Shown here: positions 11,969 through 25,138 of the stretch, piece after piece
Layout of the letters: every line of letters starts with the position of its first letter
How positions within the stretch are numbered: position 1 is the first letter of the stretch
Source: Jaapia argillacea MUCL 33604
Lineage: Eukaryota > Basidiomycota > Agaricomycetes > Jaapiales > Jaapiaceae
Direction: 5' to 3'
NCBI GenBank assembly: GCA_000697665.1
Contig: KL197710.1
Span: forward strand, 1,051,923-1,115,922
Length of the DNA: 64,000 nucleotides
The notes under the pieces: model-generated
Told to the model about the DNA's origin: nothing
What the model saw: only the letters and a program-made list of their open reading frames with translations
Database searches by the model: none
Position numbers and translations under genes: made by a program

Positions 11969-14900
11969 ATGGTTCGTACTGTCTCAGCACATGGGTGACA
12001 ACACTCTCATTCGGGATGCACAGGCTCCATCTAAGAAGGCGGGGAAGAAAGTGGCAGCCTCCAAGAAAGGTGCTGGAGGATCGGCGAAGGTAGCAAAGGT
12101 AGGACTATGTTGGCTGTAGCAGCATGCAGCGTTTGAAACTTATCCTCCGCGCAGGCCGATTGGAAGGAGGGATTCAAGAAGAAACAAGTTGGCGTTACTG
12201 ATATGACCCTCCTGACCACTATCACCAACGAAAGTATCAATGAGAATCTGCAAAAGCGATGGACGAATGGCGAAATCTATACCTATATCGGCGCCGTGCT
12301 GATATCTGTCAACCCCTTTAAAGGTATGCAACTCACGATCGGGATGATTGTCTTTGCGCTGACGTCGGTTCAGACCTTGGTATCTATGGCGAAGAAGTGC
12401 TGGAGAGATACAGAGGAAAGAACAGGCTCGAAGTGCCACCCCATGTCTTCGGTATCGCAGAATCAGCGTACTACAACATGAATGCCTACCACGAGAACCA
12501 GTGCGTTATCATTACTGGCGAGTCGGGTGCCGGGAAGACAGAGGCGGCCAAACGAATCATGCAATACATCGCTGCTGTATCGGGTGGGCAGGACAACAAC
12601 ATCCAAGAGATCAAGGACATGGTGCTGGCCACAAATCCCTTGCTCGAGAGCTTCGGGTGTGCCAAGACACTACGGAATAACAACTCCAGCCGTCACGTAT
12701 GTTATTCCCACTTGATGTATGCTATCGGAAACTCATCTCGGAACAGGGCAAGTATTTGGAGATCATGTTCAACGATCGGGGAGAACCTATTGGTGCTCAA
12801 ATCACCAATTATCTTCTGGAGAAGGGAAGAGTTGTGGGCCAGATAAAGAACGAACGCAACTTCCACATCTTCTATCAGTTTACAAAGGGAGCATCGGACG
12901 AACAGCGAGGTCAGGATTTCGACTCATTCTATATCCGTTCTGACTCAACCTCTTTCCACAGAATCCTTCGGACTACAGGGGCCCGAATCGTATGCCCTCA
13001 CCAGCAGTAGTGGCTGCCAAGATGTCGAGGGCATTAATGACGTGCATGACTTCAGCGAGACCCTTGTAAGCCGCCCAGATCGACCATCATGTTCTCATCC
13101 TTATGTCATCAACTCTAGAAAGCTATGCAGATTATTGGCCTCAGTGCAACTGAACAAAGCGAGATTTTCCGCATGCTTGCCATCATTTTATGGCTAGGAA
13201 ACGTCCAGTTCGAGGAGATGGATGATGGTAATTCTAGTGTGGCGGACACTGGGGTGACAGACTTTATCGCATATCTTATGGACGCCGAGCCTGCTCTAGT
13301 TCAGAAGGTTATGACATCCAAGGTTGTCGAAACTCAACGTGGGGGGCGGAGAGGTTCCGTTTATGACGTTCCCCTCAATCCGTCACAAGCAGGTGCGGGT
13401 AGGGACGCTCTCGCTAAGGCCATCTACAACAATCTTTTCGAGTGGATTGTATCTCGAGTCAATGTGTCGATGAAACCTCGAGCCACCGCCGCACAGCTTC
13501 TTGGAATTCTCGTTCGTCACTTTCGCATATCTTCGCCTCCACTGATATAAATAGAGATCTTTTGGCGGTTGCAGGATATCTACGGATTCGAAATTTTCGA
13601 GGTCAGTTTCCCCATTATCTATGCCACCCCGATCTGACTGTTGAGGATGCTCTCTGGTAGGACAACTCCTTTGAGCAACTTTGCATCAATTACGTCAATG
13701 AGAAGCTGCAACAAATCTTCATCGAGCTCACCTTGAAGGCTGAGCAAGAGGAGTACGTCAAGGAGCAAATCAAGTGGACGCCCATCAAGTACTTCAATAA
13801 CAAGGTTGTATGCGACCTAATTGAGGAACGTCGACCTCCTGGTATCTTTGCCGCGCTGAACGACGCTTGCGCAACTGCACATGCCGATCCTTCTGCGGCT
13901 GACAATAGCTTTGTTCAACGAACTTCCAGCTTGTCATCCAACCCCCACTTTGATGCCCGAGGTTCGCAGTTCTTGGTGAAGCATTATGCTGGAGACGTCA
14001 TGTATAATGTCGCTGGGATGACGGAGAAGAATAAGGATGCCCTCGTCAAGGACTTGTTGGATCTGGTGACGGGTTGTGGGAACCAATTCTTGGGCTCGCT
14101 ATTCCCTGATCGTCCAGATCCGAACAGCAAGAAGAGGCCACCCACCGCCAGCGACAGGATCAAGGCGAGTCTTTCGAGGCCACGGTTGACAAGTAGACTA
14201 ACAATGTTTCATCATTTCTGTCAACAGTCTTCGGCCGGTGCACTTGTCGACAACCTGATGCGTGCACAACCCTCCTATATCCGAACGATCAAACCAAATC
14301 AAAACCGGAGTTCTTCCGAATACGACTCGAAAGCAATTCTACATCAGATCAAGTATCTTGGTCTCCAGGAAAATATCCGTGTCCGTCGAGCCGGATTTGC
14401 TTATCGTAACACCTTCGAGAAGATGGTCGAGCGTTTCTACCTGCTTTCTCCAAATACCTCATACGCTGGCGAATATACCTGGCATGGAGACGCTCGGTCG
14501 GGATGTGAACAGATTCTCAAGGATACTGGTATCGCCAAGGAGGAATGGCAAATGGGAGTCACCAAGGCATTTATCAAGAATCCGGAAACCGTACGTCTTA
14601 GTCTCTGCTGTCAAACATATTGCTGATCTCTCCTCCAGTTGTTCGCTCTCGAAACAATGAGGGATCGATACTGGCATAACATGGCAGGACGTATTCAGCG
14701 GGCTTTCCGCAACTATATGCGATATAAGAACGAGTGTGCAACTCGCATTGCGCGGTTCTGGAAGAACAACAAGGAAGCCATCGTCTATGCCCAAGTTCGG
14801 GACTATGGTCACCAAGTCCTAGCTGGTCGAAAGGAGCGCCGGCGCTACAGCCTACTGAGCTACCGACGGTTCATGGGTGACTATCTGGACGTAAATGGGA

Positions 14901-16682
14901 AGTCAGCCCTGGGACAGGAAATCAACTCAACCTGTGGAATTGGAGGTACGTTGGACAGTTCCTGAAGGGAGGCGTAATACTGAACGCAATTTAGCTGAGA
15001 ATGTCACGTTCAGCGCAAGAATACAACTGTTGGTCTCTAAGTTCGGTCGTTCAAGCAAGCCAAGTCCACGTTTTTTAGCTGTGGTATGTTCGAGTCGAGT
15101 TTGGGCCTTGATAACTATCGTGATTTGCTCCCATAGACTCAGAAGGCTGTCTACATTGTCGTCACAACCAGTAAGGACGGGCATATTCAGCAATCCCTCG
15201 AACGCAAGATACCACTTATAACCATCAAGAGTATCGCCATGTCCAATCTACGCGATGATTGGGTGGTATGTTTTTCAGCGTATCTCTCCGGTTCTATATT
15301 CACACTATTTTGTAGGCCCTGAATTTGAACGCATCTGAGGAAGGAGACCCCGTGTTTAGCTGTTACTTCAAGACCGAGCTGGCATCCAATCTTTTGTCAC
15401 TCACCCAAGCGAGTATCAATCTTTTGATTGGCCCGACGTAGGTGTTGTCTTTTGTATCACATTTCTGAACCTGACGTGGCGTCCAGAATCGAGTACAGTA
15501 AGAAGAAAGACAAGAAGGCACATATCACTGCTGTTAGGGACGAAACGGTTACCAAGGACGACATGTACAAGAGCCATGCAGTACACGTGCCCACCGGCGA
15601 ACCTGCCAATAGCACGTCTCGCCCAGCAGCGAAAAGAAAAGCTGGTGTTGTCCGTCCTATCACCAAAGGGAAGTTACTCAAAAGAGGAGGCCCATCTGAC
15701 GTGAGCAAGTTGACTGTTCACCTGTGCAGATCTTGATCGATTTGACTTAGAAACCCGCCGGTGCCTCGAAACCTAAGCCCAAACCTGCAGCACTTCCAGG
15801 GAAGCCTGTGGTGCAGCCAGTCCTCCAGCCTGTGAAGCCCGTGCCTTCAGCAGGGACAGGGACAACTCGACCGCGCCCTGGACATGCTGCCCCTCCGCCG
15901 CCGCCGCCGCCGCCACCTCCCCCCGTGGCGGATGAGCCGGATATCGACATGTATAAAGCGAAATTCCCCTTCGATGGCCAAGAAGGTGAAATGTCTTTGA
16001 AGAAGGACGATCTTGTGGAATTGGTAGAGAAAGACAACAACGGGTGGTGGTTGGTAAAGAAGGATGGTGTCGAAGGTTGGGCTCCGAACAACTATCTCGA
16101 GTTGGTGCCACGAAAGCCGAAGAGCGCTCCCGCACCACCACCACCTCTCCCTCCGAATCGCCGTCCACCGCCAACTGCCCCCTCCAGTGCAAATACGACG
16201 AAACCATCGTTTCAGTCGGTGGTCGCCGACGCCACCGCAAAGCCCGTCTCTGTATTCCCTGGTATGGGCTCAGGGAACGGCTCAGCTGCTCCTTGGAAGA
16301 GGACGGCATCTCATGCAACAGATGCCTCTTCTAATGAGGCTACTCCTGTGAATTCCAGGCCTTCGAGTTCTCTTGCGGGTAAACCGCCCCCTCCTGTCGC
16401 GACCAAACCGAAACCCGGCCCTCCGCCTGTCGCAGGTAAGCCGGGCGTTCCGAAGGTGGCTGGAAAGCCCCCGATCCCAACAGCCCCCCGCCCCCCGGTT
16501 GCATCAGCGTCCAAACCTGGTGGTGGTGGTGGTGGAGGCGGCGGCGGAAAGAACCCGCTATCTGCAGTAGGGCAAATGGATCTCGCCGCGGCGGTACGTC
16601 CTGAACTCTATCCAAAAATTTGCCACTAAGCTATCTTATTCAGCTTGCGAAACGGGCGCAGCGAGCCACAGAACAGGATTGA
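11969..16682 (+). CDS. MYO1: Class I myosin (MYO1/MYO5 type)
   Basis: This is an actin-based motor for endocytosis and actin patches. The start codon (11969) is split off: an intron begins directly after ATG and exon 2 gives APSKKAGKK. The motor domain includes P-loop [13 protein letters not shown], switch I region NNNSSRHGKYLEI, switch [11 protein letters not shown] and the actin-binding segment [31 protein letters not shown] carries the TEDS-type serine phosphorylated by PAK-like kinases in fungi. Two IQ-like motifs follow ([20 protein letters not shown] and the next helix), then TH1, a KPKPK region, a Pro10 run (about 15892-15923), and an SH3 domain ([31 protein letters not shown]). A Pro/Lys-rich tail with a Gly10 run ends [13 protein letters not shown]. 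There are more than ten short introns. No terminal acidic-Trp Arp2/3 motif is seen. Confidence 0.95.
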
Positions 16683-16928
16683 CGAGCTCATTCCCAACGC
16701 GGATTACGGTATTTTCTCATATCTCTACTTCCTGTAATACCTTGGTTCGGACGGATTAGATACATACATGTAAGTAAAGCAATGAATGATTGGAGGACAA
16801 ATGATGGGTTAGGTTGATCATGCGATGCGAAAATGAGTGTACGAGGGTATTGAAAACACATTCAAGCCAGGGACGACGAAGAGTTACAGAAGAGCTAAAC
16901 GTCATAAAAATTCGTAAGTGGAAACGTT

Positions 16929-18998
16929 CTATGGTGATTGCGATAATGTGATGGGAGGAAGAGGGGCAGGAGGATAGAAGAGAGGTTGAGACATCAACGC
17001 TTCTACTTCTGCCTCAGAGCCCAAGTCGGAGTCTGAGTCGGGCACAGCGACCTGTGAAGGTGAAGTAGAGCTGGAAAAGCTGGTTTCAGCGTCGGTCTCC
17101 ACATAGGAATCACCATCGTCTTGGGCTTCGGATTCAGATTCGATCCCGCCCTTGTGCCTCCAACTCTGAACTTCTTCCGCACTCAGCACTTTCGCGCCTC
17201 CTCCACCTCCTTCGAAATCTTCAGGTTTTGATTCTAGCGCTCGTCTGCCGGCCTCCAACAAGGTATCGAGCATATTCTTGACTCGTTTATAAGAAGGGTC
17301 TTCCTTGTCGTCGTCAACCACTTTATCCGAGTCGTCATCGTCATCTTCATCTTCTTCGTCCTCTTCTTCGTCATCCTCGTCAGCGGTATCATCATTCTCT
17401 AGGGAGGACTTGACAGCCCGATACGTCCGCGGAGGAAGAATAAGGCGGGACTCTCTGAGTTTGCGACGTAGGTCCCGAATCTCTTTCGCTTGCCGATGCT
17501 TCGTTGCCTCCAACGAGGCGTTGATCACCATCAGCGACCTGTTGGTGATTTCCAAATCCGCAATCTAAGACAGGATAGGGTGAGACCTCATTGGTTTCAA
17601 TAAGCGAGCATGCATACCTTGCGATTGGACTTTGCTTCCGCTTTCATCTTCCGCTCAGCGTCATTGACAGCAGAGTCTCGATGGGTTTCACGACTCGACC
17701 TCCTACGACTCACGTCGCTGCTATCACCATCTAGCGAGCTACCACCCCTCGATGTCGATGTCGATCGGCTACCACTAGACGAATGCGAATGCCGATCGAC
17801 ATCGCCGCCATCAGTGACAAGACCCAGGCCGTTCACATGAGAGTTGAGAGTGGGTGCGGTGCTCGAGCTCGTCTTTCGCGTGTGATACGAGATGGAAGAG
17901 CGGGAAGTCGAGGACCTGGATGAGAAGGAGACCGCAGACATAGGGGGGGATTGAGGGGGCAACGGTATTGACTCAGGGTTCACTTTCGCAACCACTGAAG
18001 TATAGCCATTACGACTGTCATTCGCCAACTTTTCAGCGGGTGGGGGTGGAGGCGGAGGAAATGTCTGGTATTGTGGAGGACGTGCTGGCGTATATCGATG
18101 GGGATTGGCTGTGGGGGCACAGGTGGTGATGGGGTAGATGGACTGGGTGGGTGGGGCGGAGGGAGGAGTCGACCCCGAGAGCTGGTAGATGGTAGATATT
18201 GACGGAGCTCGTGGTCGTGGCTGTACCGTGCGGGTGGTGGCATATGGGGATTGAGGCCGTGGTGTTGATGGTAAACCCGCCTTTACGAGCCCGGTCACTT
18301 TGGATTTAATGCGAACGCCTCCTGATCCAGGTGGGGAGTCTCGCAATGATGGAGGCAATTGAGGTACTGGCGGAATGTCAGATGCCTGTGACAAGGGAGA
18401 GGAAGGGGGTCTGTAATTCAGGGCGCCGAATGAGACCGAGTGAGATAAGCTAGGTTGGCGGGTTCTGGTGGGGGAAGGGGGAGATGGTGATGGTGATGGT
18501 TTGAGGTGTGGTGAGGTCGGGCCGTAATTTGAAGACGCAGGTGATGCAGGGGTAGACTGAATCGCAGGTCTAAGTGGTGCCCGCGCCGTAACACGCGCCT
18601 TTACTGGTCCTAGAGTGGGAGATACTGATCCATTCGTTCCCTGAGAGGGCTTGAAAGGAGAAGTCGCGCGTGGGGGTATTGAAGGTACAGATTGGGGTCT
18701 GCCCACTGAACTCATGCTGCTCGTAGACATCGTCGCTGATAACTTGCGTGGAAGGACAGTAGCACTGCTATTGACCTTCGCTTTCGGTCTTATGGCATTC
18801 GTTGGTGTCAATGTTGGACTGGGTATTGTTCGAAACTTTGTGGGAGATGCGGGTCGGGAAACCGGCGTAGCGCCATCGCGAGATACAGGGCGAGAATAGT
18901 CAACTCTTGCTGTAAGCTGTGGGTTGTCGCCGTCGTCAGCATCGTCTACGGACGCGTAATAAGTGCGCACGGACCTTTCGCCTTACTGGTTGTTCCAT
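16929..18998 (-). CDS. Conserved-looking disordered protein with short coiled coil and acidic tail
   Basis: I do not recognise the family. A 12-nt first exon (MEQP, 18998-18987) is joined across a 70-nt intron (18917-18986) to a long Ser/Pro/Thr-rich exon that continues LTARVDYSRPVSRDG. I infer this start because the frame otherwise lacks an ATG near its 5' end (only GTG) and donor and acceptor are canonical. The low-complexity part has many SP/TP and PxxP sites. A second intron leads to a heptad-like segment (IADLEITNRSLMVINASLEA, then TKHRQAKEIRDLRRKLRESR), which is the only ordered-looking part. It is followed by a D/E run (about 17330-17395) and an acidic Ser-rich end. A scaffold or cytoskeletal regulator would fit, but that is a guess. 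It converges on the myosin gene. Confidence 0.7.
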
Positions 18999-19471
18999 GT
19001 AGCGTCGGAAAGGGATGAAAAGAGTGGAGAGCCGTCGTGAAATGATATAAGGTTGAACATGGGAGTGACCAACGTCCCCCTTCGGTCTTGGTCCGGGCCT
19101 CTCCCGGCAATTTCCGTCCGGAGACCTAGGCGAGGTCAGCCTCAGAGATTGCCATGGATATTCGACAGGGCTTTCATATTTCTACATGAGCAACATCTAG
19201 AGCTACACAGATGCGGAGGTATGCGGTCATGCTAGGCTCGAAATCCCTAACTGTCGCGGGGCGAGGCTGGGGAAAGGGGGAGAACTGCCATCCAGAGCAC
19301 CTCGGAAGTGATTGATGGTGATCAGCAAAGACAATCATCCAAGATCTAAGCCGCCGTGAAAGATCGACGAAAGAACGATCAGAAGAAATAATACGGGAAG
19401 ACATGGAACTGACCTACAAACGGCGCGAACGAGCAGAAACAATCACAACCCATCACAGGACTATCTTGCCC
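18999..19471. other. Intergenic, no gene seen
   Basis: This is the upstream region of the acidic coiled-coil gene plus the 3' UTR of riboflavin synthase, both on the minus strand. No tRNA-like boxes or convincing coding frame were found. Confidence 0.4.
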
Positions 19472-20362
19472 TTAAACGAGACCACGGTTCACCAAGATAC
19501 CCTCAACTACTTTCTCCACGAGAGCCTTGATCCCAGCAGCACCCTCTCCTCCAAGCGCAGCTTCGACACTCTTTTGAACATACTTGCCAACCATATCAAC
19601 TTCCACATTAATCTTTGCTCCAACAGCCTTCTTACTCAATGTAATTTTCTCCTGCGTGTGTTTGATGAGCATGATACCAAAGGTCCGTTTGCTATCATCG
19701 ACTTCGGTGATGGTAAGGGAGGTACCATCGAGTGCGATATAGCCTTTGGGGATGATGTAGGGTAAGAGAGATGGGCGTGTTGGGGTGGCTTCTGGAAGCT
19801 GGAAGGTCAAGCGTAGGGAATCACCATCGGGTTCTCGGGATACGATAGTGGCCGTATCATCGACATGGGCCTAAATGATAGTTCAGTCAGGCTTGGGCCA
19901 CAACTGTTCACCCAAATGGCACGAACCTGAACGAAGTGACCTCCAAATCGAACATGGGCACCCATAGCACGCTCCAAGTTGACCTGATCCCCGACTTTGC
20001 GTTCTCCTACAAAAAGTCACACCAATCATCAATAAATATCACACCTCCCATCAAGTCCAACAAACCTCACCCAAATCCGTCCTATCCAACGTCTCATTCG
20101 CCAACCAGACCTTGAACCACCCACCCTCCTCTTCCTTATCAAACTCTGTCACAGTCAAACAAGCACCATTCACAGCTATCGAATCTCCTTCATGACAATC
20201 ACCCAAGATCGGACCCGACTGTGAGATCGTGAGTGTACATCCACCAGCGTTGTGCTGGACGGAAGAGATGACCCCGAGATGCTCAATCTAAGCGGGGTTC
20301 ACATCAGGGCATCAGATTTGAGATGGGATTTCGAGGATGAGGCGTACTAGACCTGTAAACAT
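19472..20362 (-). CDS. RIB5: Riboflavin synthase
   Basis: Riboflavin synthase (EC 2.5.1.9) dismutates two 6,7-dimethyl-8-ribityllumazine to riboflavin plus the pyrimidine precursor. A 15-nt first exon encodes MFTGL (start 20362) and splices to IEHLGV, restoring the near-invariant MFTGLIE/VE start of the family. The N-terminal lumazine-binding half contains GGCTLTIS, GDSIAVNGACLTVTEF, WFKVWLANETLDRTDLGE, GDQVNLERAMG and GGHFVQAHVD. The second half repeats the pattern: GYIALDGTSLTITEVDDSKR, FGIMLIKHTQEKITLSKK, VGAKINVEVDMVGKYVQKSV. Two further short introns lie at about 19873-19926 and 20009-20070. It is divergent from the small membrane protein gene, with 138 bp between start codons. Confidence 0.93.
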
Positions 20363-20500
20363 GAGATGGTGCTTATGATTAAAGGTTAATGGGAAAGAGG
20401 TTTCGGTCTATGTCATGGTCTCCGGAGGACCTCGCGGGGGACTGGACTCGTCCACAATTATTGAAATGATATTCTTCTGCTCATCGTTACCACTTCTGCT

Positions 20501-20829
20501 ATGGCCAAGAAAACACAGCTGAACCAACAGCCTGTAACTCCCGGTCCTAGGATAGCTAGCAATGTTCGCAACAGGACGTTAGGGGAGTCTTGGGCAGGTA
20601 AGCACCAAACCCCTACTTCCTCTTTTGCGCCGAAGGTCACAACAGCGCGTTCGCCCAGTTCTTCCAGCACAAACGCGTCTACGGATCTCCCTCGCCATCT
20701 GCGCAGTCAGCTTGGTCGGGATAGCAGCATCCAATTACCTTGAACGTGTTATTCCCCCTCCAACTCCGAACCAACCCGAGACACCACTCACTCAAAGTGA
20801 TGCCTCGACAAAGTCATTCGCTGAATGAG
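20501..20829 (+). CDS. Small single-span membrane protein (about 88 aa)
   Basis: Two exons (20501-20597 and 20659-20829) are joined across a 61-nt intron. The product starts MAKKTQLNQQPVTPGPRIAS, has one hydrophobic helix (ISLAICAVSLVGIAASNYL, about residues 41-59) and ends with a Pro/Thr-rich tail. Lys/Arg residues on the N-terminal side of the helix suggest N-in topology by the positive-inside rule. I do not recognise the family. The short length and single helix recall fungal mitochondrial or ER accessory subunits, but nothing decides between them. Canonical splice sites and its place in a short gap between two real genes support it being real. Confidence 0.6.
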
Positions 20830-20943
20830 GAAATGGTTTCTTAGAAAGAGACAGTGCTACAAATCTGAACGAGGGTATGGATACAACGAGATGCAGTGGT
20901 GAAACAGTGGGTATAAATATGTGATGGGGACAAAGGAACGTCT

Positions 20944-21945
20944 TCAAGCTGCGATGCCGCCATATGCTTCAGTCATGGTCGGAGAAGGAGATAGTTTGGG
21001 TGGATAGATTTCCCCGACATTAGCGTGGGGTGCCGTTTCGTATTGTGACGTCCTGGTCGCGGTCACCCTCCCTCTCGAGATGCCGTACGCCTCCGTAGGC
21101 TCAGAAATGATATCATCAAACAGATTTCCTCTCGACGGGAAGAGCACTCCCAGACCCTCTTGCCTTTCCTTGACCGACGGCTTCCTACAAAGCACTCCCT
21201 CCGGCGCCGTCAAATCCTCGACAGAAGGATACCGATGACTCCCTCCACACCCACCCTCATCCCTCAACTGGACCGCCCAACTCCGTTTCTCCCAATCAGG
21301 CACCAATTCCTCTTCGCCTCCAGAGTCTTTGCTTCCCATTCCACAACACAAGACATCTTTGATGAATCGCCACCATGTGTCGAAGAAGACGATGCAGAGG
21401 ACGCTGATACCGAGTACTGAGATTGCGATTACTGCGATCCCGAGGACCTTCCATTCGGTTGGGACACCCGAAATCGTGCTTGGTTGCGACGACGGCGTTG
21501 GTGTTGGTGTTGGCGGTGGCGTTGAGACCGTTGTTGCAGGATATGTTGCGATCGAGCTTAAGAACCACTTTGGATGAGCTGTGGGCATAGGAGCTGGAGT
21601 TCCGATGACGGAGTGGGAAGTGACAGTGACGAAAGGCGTATCGGGGGTTCCGGTTGTCAACAAATTACTTGTGGTTGTCATACTCGAAGGAGTGGTACTT
21701 GAGGTTTTGCCATTGTCTGTTAGAAATCCGAGAAATGGGTCCTGTGCGGTTGGTTCATGGCGATGAGTAGCCTCCGCGTCTGGTGACGGTGTACTTGTTG
21801 GTTGGATATCAGTACCGAACAGACCGCCGAATTGCCTCTTTGTGGCGTGTTCGTCGAGAGAGCTTTGGGTGGTTGAGATGTACAGGCCTTTCACCAGAGG
21901 AACGAAGACGAGGCAAATAGAGACCACGAATAGGATGACTGTCAT
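20944..21945 (-). CDS. Ser/Thr/Pro-rich type membrane protein
   Basis: This is an unrecognised membrane protein with two hydrophobic segments: an N-terminal signal/anchor (MTVILFVVSICLVFVPLVKG) and a central helix (WKVLGIAVIAISVLGISVLC). Between them is a Thr/Ser/Pro-rich stalk of about 140 residues that would be heavily O-glycosylated if extracellular. A Cys pair (LCCGMGS) follows the central helix and could be palmitoylated, and a cytosolic tail of about 115 residues ends AYGGIAA. The architecture resembles fungal cell-wall sensors or mating/stress receptors, without a recognised sensor domain. The start is uncertain: I give the ATG at 21945. A spliced start at 22096 (MGGLSAS, then an 88-nt intron) would add an N-terminal extension; the frame's first codon at 21975 is GTG. 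Confidence 0.65.
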   Translation of the reverse strand: MTVILFVVSICLVFVPLVKGLYISTTQSSLDEHATKRQFGGLFGTDIQPTSTPSPDAEATHRHEPTAQDPFLGFLTDNGKTSSTTPSSMTTTSNLLTTGTPDTPFVTVTSHSVIGTPAPMPTAHPKWFLSSIATYPATTVSTPPPTPTPTPSSQPSTISGVPTEWKVLGIAVIAISVLGISVLCIVFFDTWWRFIKDVLCCGMGSKDSGGEEELVPDWEKRSWAVQLRDEGGCGGSHRYPSVEDLTAPEGVLCRKPSVKERQEGLGVLFPSRGNLFDDIISEPTEAYGISRGRVTATRTSQYETAPHANVGEIYPPKLSPSPTMTEAYGGIAA

Positions 21946-22225
21946 GGCTAGAGAGAGTATTGCGCAGTCCAGCACAATGCGATCCCCTGGCCAGCAGGGA
22001 TTAGTGGATGAGAGATACGGTGGTCGTTGGAAAGCTTTAGTCCATCGCCAAGATCAAGTTCGCGTCAAGACCACGTGAAGCGGACAGTCCTCCCATCCGT
22101 TGTCCATAAACAGTAAATCAGAACTGCTAATAGTCTGTAGTGTTCCATGCATTGGTTCGTAGTAAACAAATGACCAGATATTTGTGTATGATTACCCAGG
22201 GAGCCCATCTCGTGAAAGAAACCGC

Positions 22226-23884
<1,659 letters not shown>

Positions 23885-23931
23885 TGCGGACGGTGAATTG
23901 AGGTCAAGGGGAGACAGGTGCAAGGCAAGAA

Positions 23932-23937
23932 TTTATA
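23932..23937 (-). promoter_or_regulatory. TATA box of the GH5 glucanase gene
   Basis: TATAAA on the minus strand, about 48 bp above the preferred start codon at 23884; it decides between two in-frame ATGs. Confidence 0.5.
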
Positions 23938-23939
23938 CA

Positions 23940-25138
23940 TGGTTGGTATTTTCGTTCGGGAGAGTATCTTTAGAGCCATTTCACGATGCTCCGACTTCAA
24001 CCTTCACGTGTCCGACAAAAGAAGCCTTCGCGCGCGAATCACTGCAAGATGAAGGACGCGATTAGCATTCGCTGCCTGCACTCCCCAAATGACATTAATA
24101 TTGGCTGACCCATATAGTGCGCAGCGTAGTCTTGGGCCAACAGAACGGACTCATTTGACATCCCGGCCTCGACGAAATAGTGACAAGAAGAGAGTACCAG
24201 GCTCATACAAGTGATTAACATTATTCAGGTGACCCGACTTCTAAGGAGAGCAACCGAGAGACGTTGATGGCAGGGATAGTTCTACGCCTCTGTTCGCTCC
24301 ACATGGACATTGTGGAGTCTTTTTTGGGGGAGGTCCCTGGAACCTCTGTGCCCTGAGGAATGGACGCGACCGAGTACTCTTGCCGGACGTCCGAGGGGAG
24401 TATGTGGGGTGGGATGGCTTTGGGGGACATACCGGATCATTCAGAGCATGAGCGGACGCGATTGGGAGGAACATGTCCCAAACGGGTAATTCCCGACGGC
24501 AAAGAGTGTGTAGCTTGGAGGTTACAGATCACAGATCTTGAGGAGATGCAGAAACCCAGCATCCAGGGGGATGTCTATTGAACCAGCCAGAGATGTTTGC
24601 GACGCGAGACCGTGAGTGAAATGAACGTATTACGACATTTCAGCGGTGAACACATGGAAAACGAGTGCATTCCACCCTGCCAGTGATTTCTTCGGGCTTC
24701 TGGAGTCCACCCGATTCATCGGTTGGTCGACGTGACGACAACAGAGCTGCCTCCCTCGGCTTTGCGTTCCACTGGTACTGACAGCAAGTATAGCCATCCA
24801 TCCCAAACCCACTCAAACGGCATGTAGTCATTACTGCGATCCTTCTTCGGAGATGAACCTCGTTTGGGCGATGATTGGCTGTATAGATAGTCGATGGCGT
24901 GTCGGCGCACGTTTGAAGCTATGACAGTAAGCGACGAGGCTGAGGGCAAGAGGCGATGCGGACCAGTTTTGCCAACATTCGTGCAAGTCACAGCCTCAAT
25001 AGGATTGATCAACACCGAAATCAGCGAATCGAGGGTCGAAGCATATAAACCCTTTTCCAACTGGACACTTGGTAGCTAAACTCGTATCCCAGTTATCCAC
25101 CACATCTTTGCAATCCTTACCTTGTCACGATACCCACA
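23940..25138. other. Long divergent intergenic region
   Basis: About 1.2 kb lies upstream of both the GH5 gene (-) and UAP1 (+). No tRNA or clear gene is seen. A minus-strand frame at 24716-25060 is open for 114 codons and its distal part (SNDYMPFEWVWDGWLYLL) looks somewhat coding-like, but it would overlap the UAP1 TATA box and has no recognisable relative, so I do not call it. Confidence 0.35.
25044..25049 (+). promoter_or_regulatory. TATA box of UAP1
   Basis: TATAAA lies 90 bp upstream of the UAP1 start codon, within the usual distance for fungal genes with a short leader. Confidence 0.5.

Noticed and set aside
18917-18970. Start at 18970 for the coiled-coil protein
   Set aside because: The codon is GTG, with an in-frame stop above it; a 12-nt ATG exon with canonical splice sites explains the start better.
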